Assembly (NCBI RefSeq): GCF_003473485.1
Contig: NC_053042.1
Span: forward strand, 45,843,762 to 45,907,761
Direction of reading: 5' to 3'
Length of the DNA stretch: 64,000 bases
Source of the DNA: Medicago truncatula
Lineage: Eukaryota > Streptophyta > Magnoliopsida > Fabales > Fabaceae
In this document: piece after piece, positions 62,546 through 64,000 of the stretch
How the letters are laid out: every line of letters begins with the position of its first letter
Numbering within the stretch: position 1 is the first letter of the stretch
Notes under the pieces: model-generated
The model's database searches: none
The model's input: only the letters and a program-made list of their open reading frames with translations
Told to the model about the DNA's origin: nothing
Position numbers and translations under genes: made by a program

Positions 62546-62609
62546 TAGAGTGGCCTTGCTGCCACGATCCACTGAGATTCAACCCTTGTCGTTTTGATTC
62601 GTCCCTAAA
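62546..62609 (-). pseudogene. 25S rRNA-derived fragment
   Basis: Read on the minus strand, the segment includes GTTGAATCTCAGTGGATCGT and GGCAGCAAGGCCACTCT, which I recognise as part of the 3' region of plant 25S ribosomal RNA. The match covers roughly 60 bp with a few changes and stops abruptly on both sides. It is a stray piece and not an rRNA gene. Confidence 0.75.
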
Positions 62610-63848
62610 AAAAAATGATATTTGAATTTGGTCTCAAACTAATGCAGAAGATTTACAATTGTTGAAGATCATCAAAGTCATGATCTGTATATTTATTGAG
62701 CAACTTTTTGAACTTTCCCTAATCTTCACATAAAAGTCTTACAATAAAAATAATAATAATGAAACCACTCACAAATTCTTTGATAACTTAGTTTAGTGAG
62801 CAAATTAGAGATGAATTTCATATTTTTGCTCCCTAAATTTCTGTTATTAGTATAATTTTGGCAAGTATTCTAATTGGAAAGATGCTCCAAGGGATCCTTT
62901 CATCTGAAAAAAATAAAGAGAACCTAAATGATTTCTCTATATAGCGTAGCATGTAATTTCAAATCTTGGATAAAAATATCATATTTTGCAATTCAATGGC
63001 CCCGTTTGCCACAAAATAACGGATGACATATAAGATTGTTGATAGGTGATAGAGAATAAGATAGTTTTGGTGGTGTCTGGAGCTCGAACTCTGACCTTGC
63101 ATATATTATGCATTGTCCTTGCAAACTAAGTTAAGTTTACGGGGACAAATAATAAAGTAGTTGATTGAACATATAGTGTTCAGTGAAATTAATGTTTGAA
63201 CTAATTTATAAATATGAAATAAGTTAAAAAAATGCATGTTAAATCAATATTTAATTTTTTCTCTCTCAATAAGATAAGAATGGTAAAATAAAGAGAGAGA
63301 AAAAGATAAGATATAACCAACTTGAATCAACTTATAAAAAAAAGCACTCCATATACTAGTAAAATAAGTTGTAAGCTCGTGAGAAAACAATTGTTATCAA
63401 ACATTTTTTGTGTGGTCATATGAGCTTATAAAGAGCTAGCTTATTGTGCGTTGTGACAAATGTAAGGTGAGATAGAAGTTCCACATCAGATGAAAAAGTG
63501 ATCTTGCCTCATTAAAACGATGGTTGAGATCATTTGACCTTTAGAAACTCAACAATGTGATCTTGCCACATTAAAGTGCACACAAACATGAGTTGGTCAA
63601 AGGGAGGGCGCACCCATGCGTGTGTTCAGTGCATGTTGGTGTGTGTGTCAAGCGTATGTTGACACATGTAAAACGTTTATGTGGCGATGATGTGTACTGA
63701 AACAAAAAATTCCTAATATCAATTAACTTAAGGCCAAACTTGGTTCGACTGGACAACGACGTCACACTTTTGGTGGTCAGCTTCAGTGCGTCATCACCCG
63801 TTTACAAAATTGCTTACCTCCAATCGCACAGTAGAGCCCGATCTCCAC
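62610..63848. other. Intergenic DNA and promoter region of the last gene
   Basis: The segment 63079-63115 is an inverse, diverged copy of the box-B repeat at 2017-2069 (reverse strand: GACAATGCATAATATATGCA then AGGTCAGAGTTCGAGC). CGACGTCAC at 63760-63768 is a TGACG-type motif upstream of the last gene. Confidence 0.4.
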
Positions 63849-63856
63849 TATATAAA
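63849..63856 (+). promoter_or_regulatory. TATA box of the gene at the window end
   Basis: TATATAAA lies 110 bp before the ATG at 63959, with a plausible CA-rich leader between. Confidence 0.6.
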
Positions 63857-63958
63857 CATGTTGTGTGTAAACTCTCCAATATAAAACTTTAAGGAATTTT
63901 TCAATTCACACACAATCAGATCTAGTATTCCAACAAATTTCAGTCACATACATTGCAC

Positions 63959-64000
63959 ATGGAAATTGGTAATCCGTTCGTTTCTTCCATGCAATTCGTA
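63959..64000 (+). CDS. Start of a gene running off the window
   Basis: An ATG at 63959 opens a frame of 14 codons (MEIGNPFVSSMQFV) that continues past the end of the window. The TATA box and leader-like sequence upstream support a real start, but the product cannot be named from so few residues. Confidence 0.45.
   Translation, partial: MEIGNPFVSSMQFV

Overview
This is nuclear DNA from a flowering plant. It is AT-rich, with intron-containing genes, TATA-type promoters, long AT-rich intergenic stretches and many small foldback transposons. The protein set and repeat types fit a legume, most likely Medicago or a close relative. That placement is an inference from gene and repeat character and was not tested by a search.

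Six genes can be modelled with intact splice sites and reading frames. They are an ABCG21-type half-size ABC transporter (3911-7757, +); two related small Lys-rich proteins of unknown function (9250-9565 and 12079-12716, +); a C3HC4 RING protein with a C-terminal hydrophobic tail (17484-18340, -); an AWPM-19/PM19-like membrane protein with a G-box/ABRE promoter (32864-33628, +); and a SH4/ASR-type trihelix transcription factor (39631-41931, +). A seventh, a membrane-anchored cyclophilin of the CYP21-4 type, has seven coding exons (53115-57101, +). The first 14 codons of an eighth gene start at 63959 and run off the end. These genes look like an ordinary unlinked neighbourhood, not a pathway cluster.

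Two regions carry segmental duplications. From about 10.5 to 22.8 kb, one segment occurs twice in direct orientation. Each copy holds a decayed PUB13/PUB14-type U-box/ARM E3 ligase and an unrecognised antisense coding relic. The second copy lacks the small Lys-rich gene but keeps its promoter-like TATA segment. From about 24.2 to 31.3 kb a second, non-coding unit is duplicated, and its right-hand copy has been swollen by later insertions.

The 48.1-52.5 kb interval is a nest of foldback elements with exact 9-bp target duplications, which points to the Mutator superfamily. A 3.9-kb element contains a relative inserted in its own terminal repeat and also a third, unrelated element; a fourth lies just outside. 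Two of them carry gene-like GC-richer interiors, as Pack-MULEs do. Other mobile DNA includes a Stowaway MITE, a 3'-end LINE/retroposon with a 12-bp target duplication, an element embedded in a (TA)n tract, and several further foldback MITEs. A short 25S rDNA-derived fragment lies at 62.5 kb.

I found no CRISPR array, operon, intact autonomous transposase, organellar insertion or clear new biological system. The best leads are the self-nested Mutator-like elements, the orphan promoter, the unrecognised small gene pair, and a cyclophilin that has lost several canonical catalytic residues.
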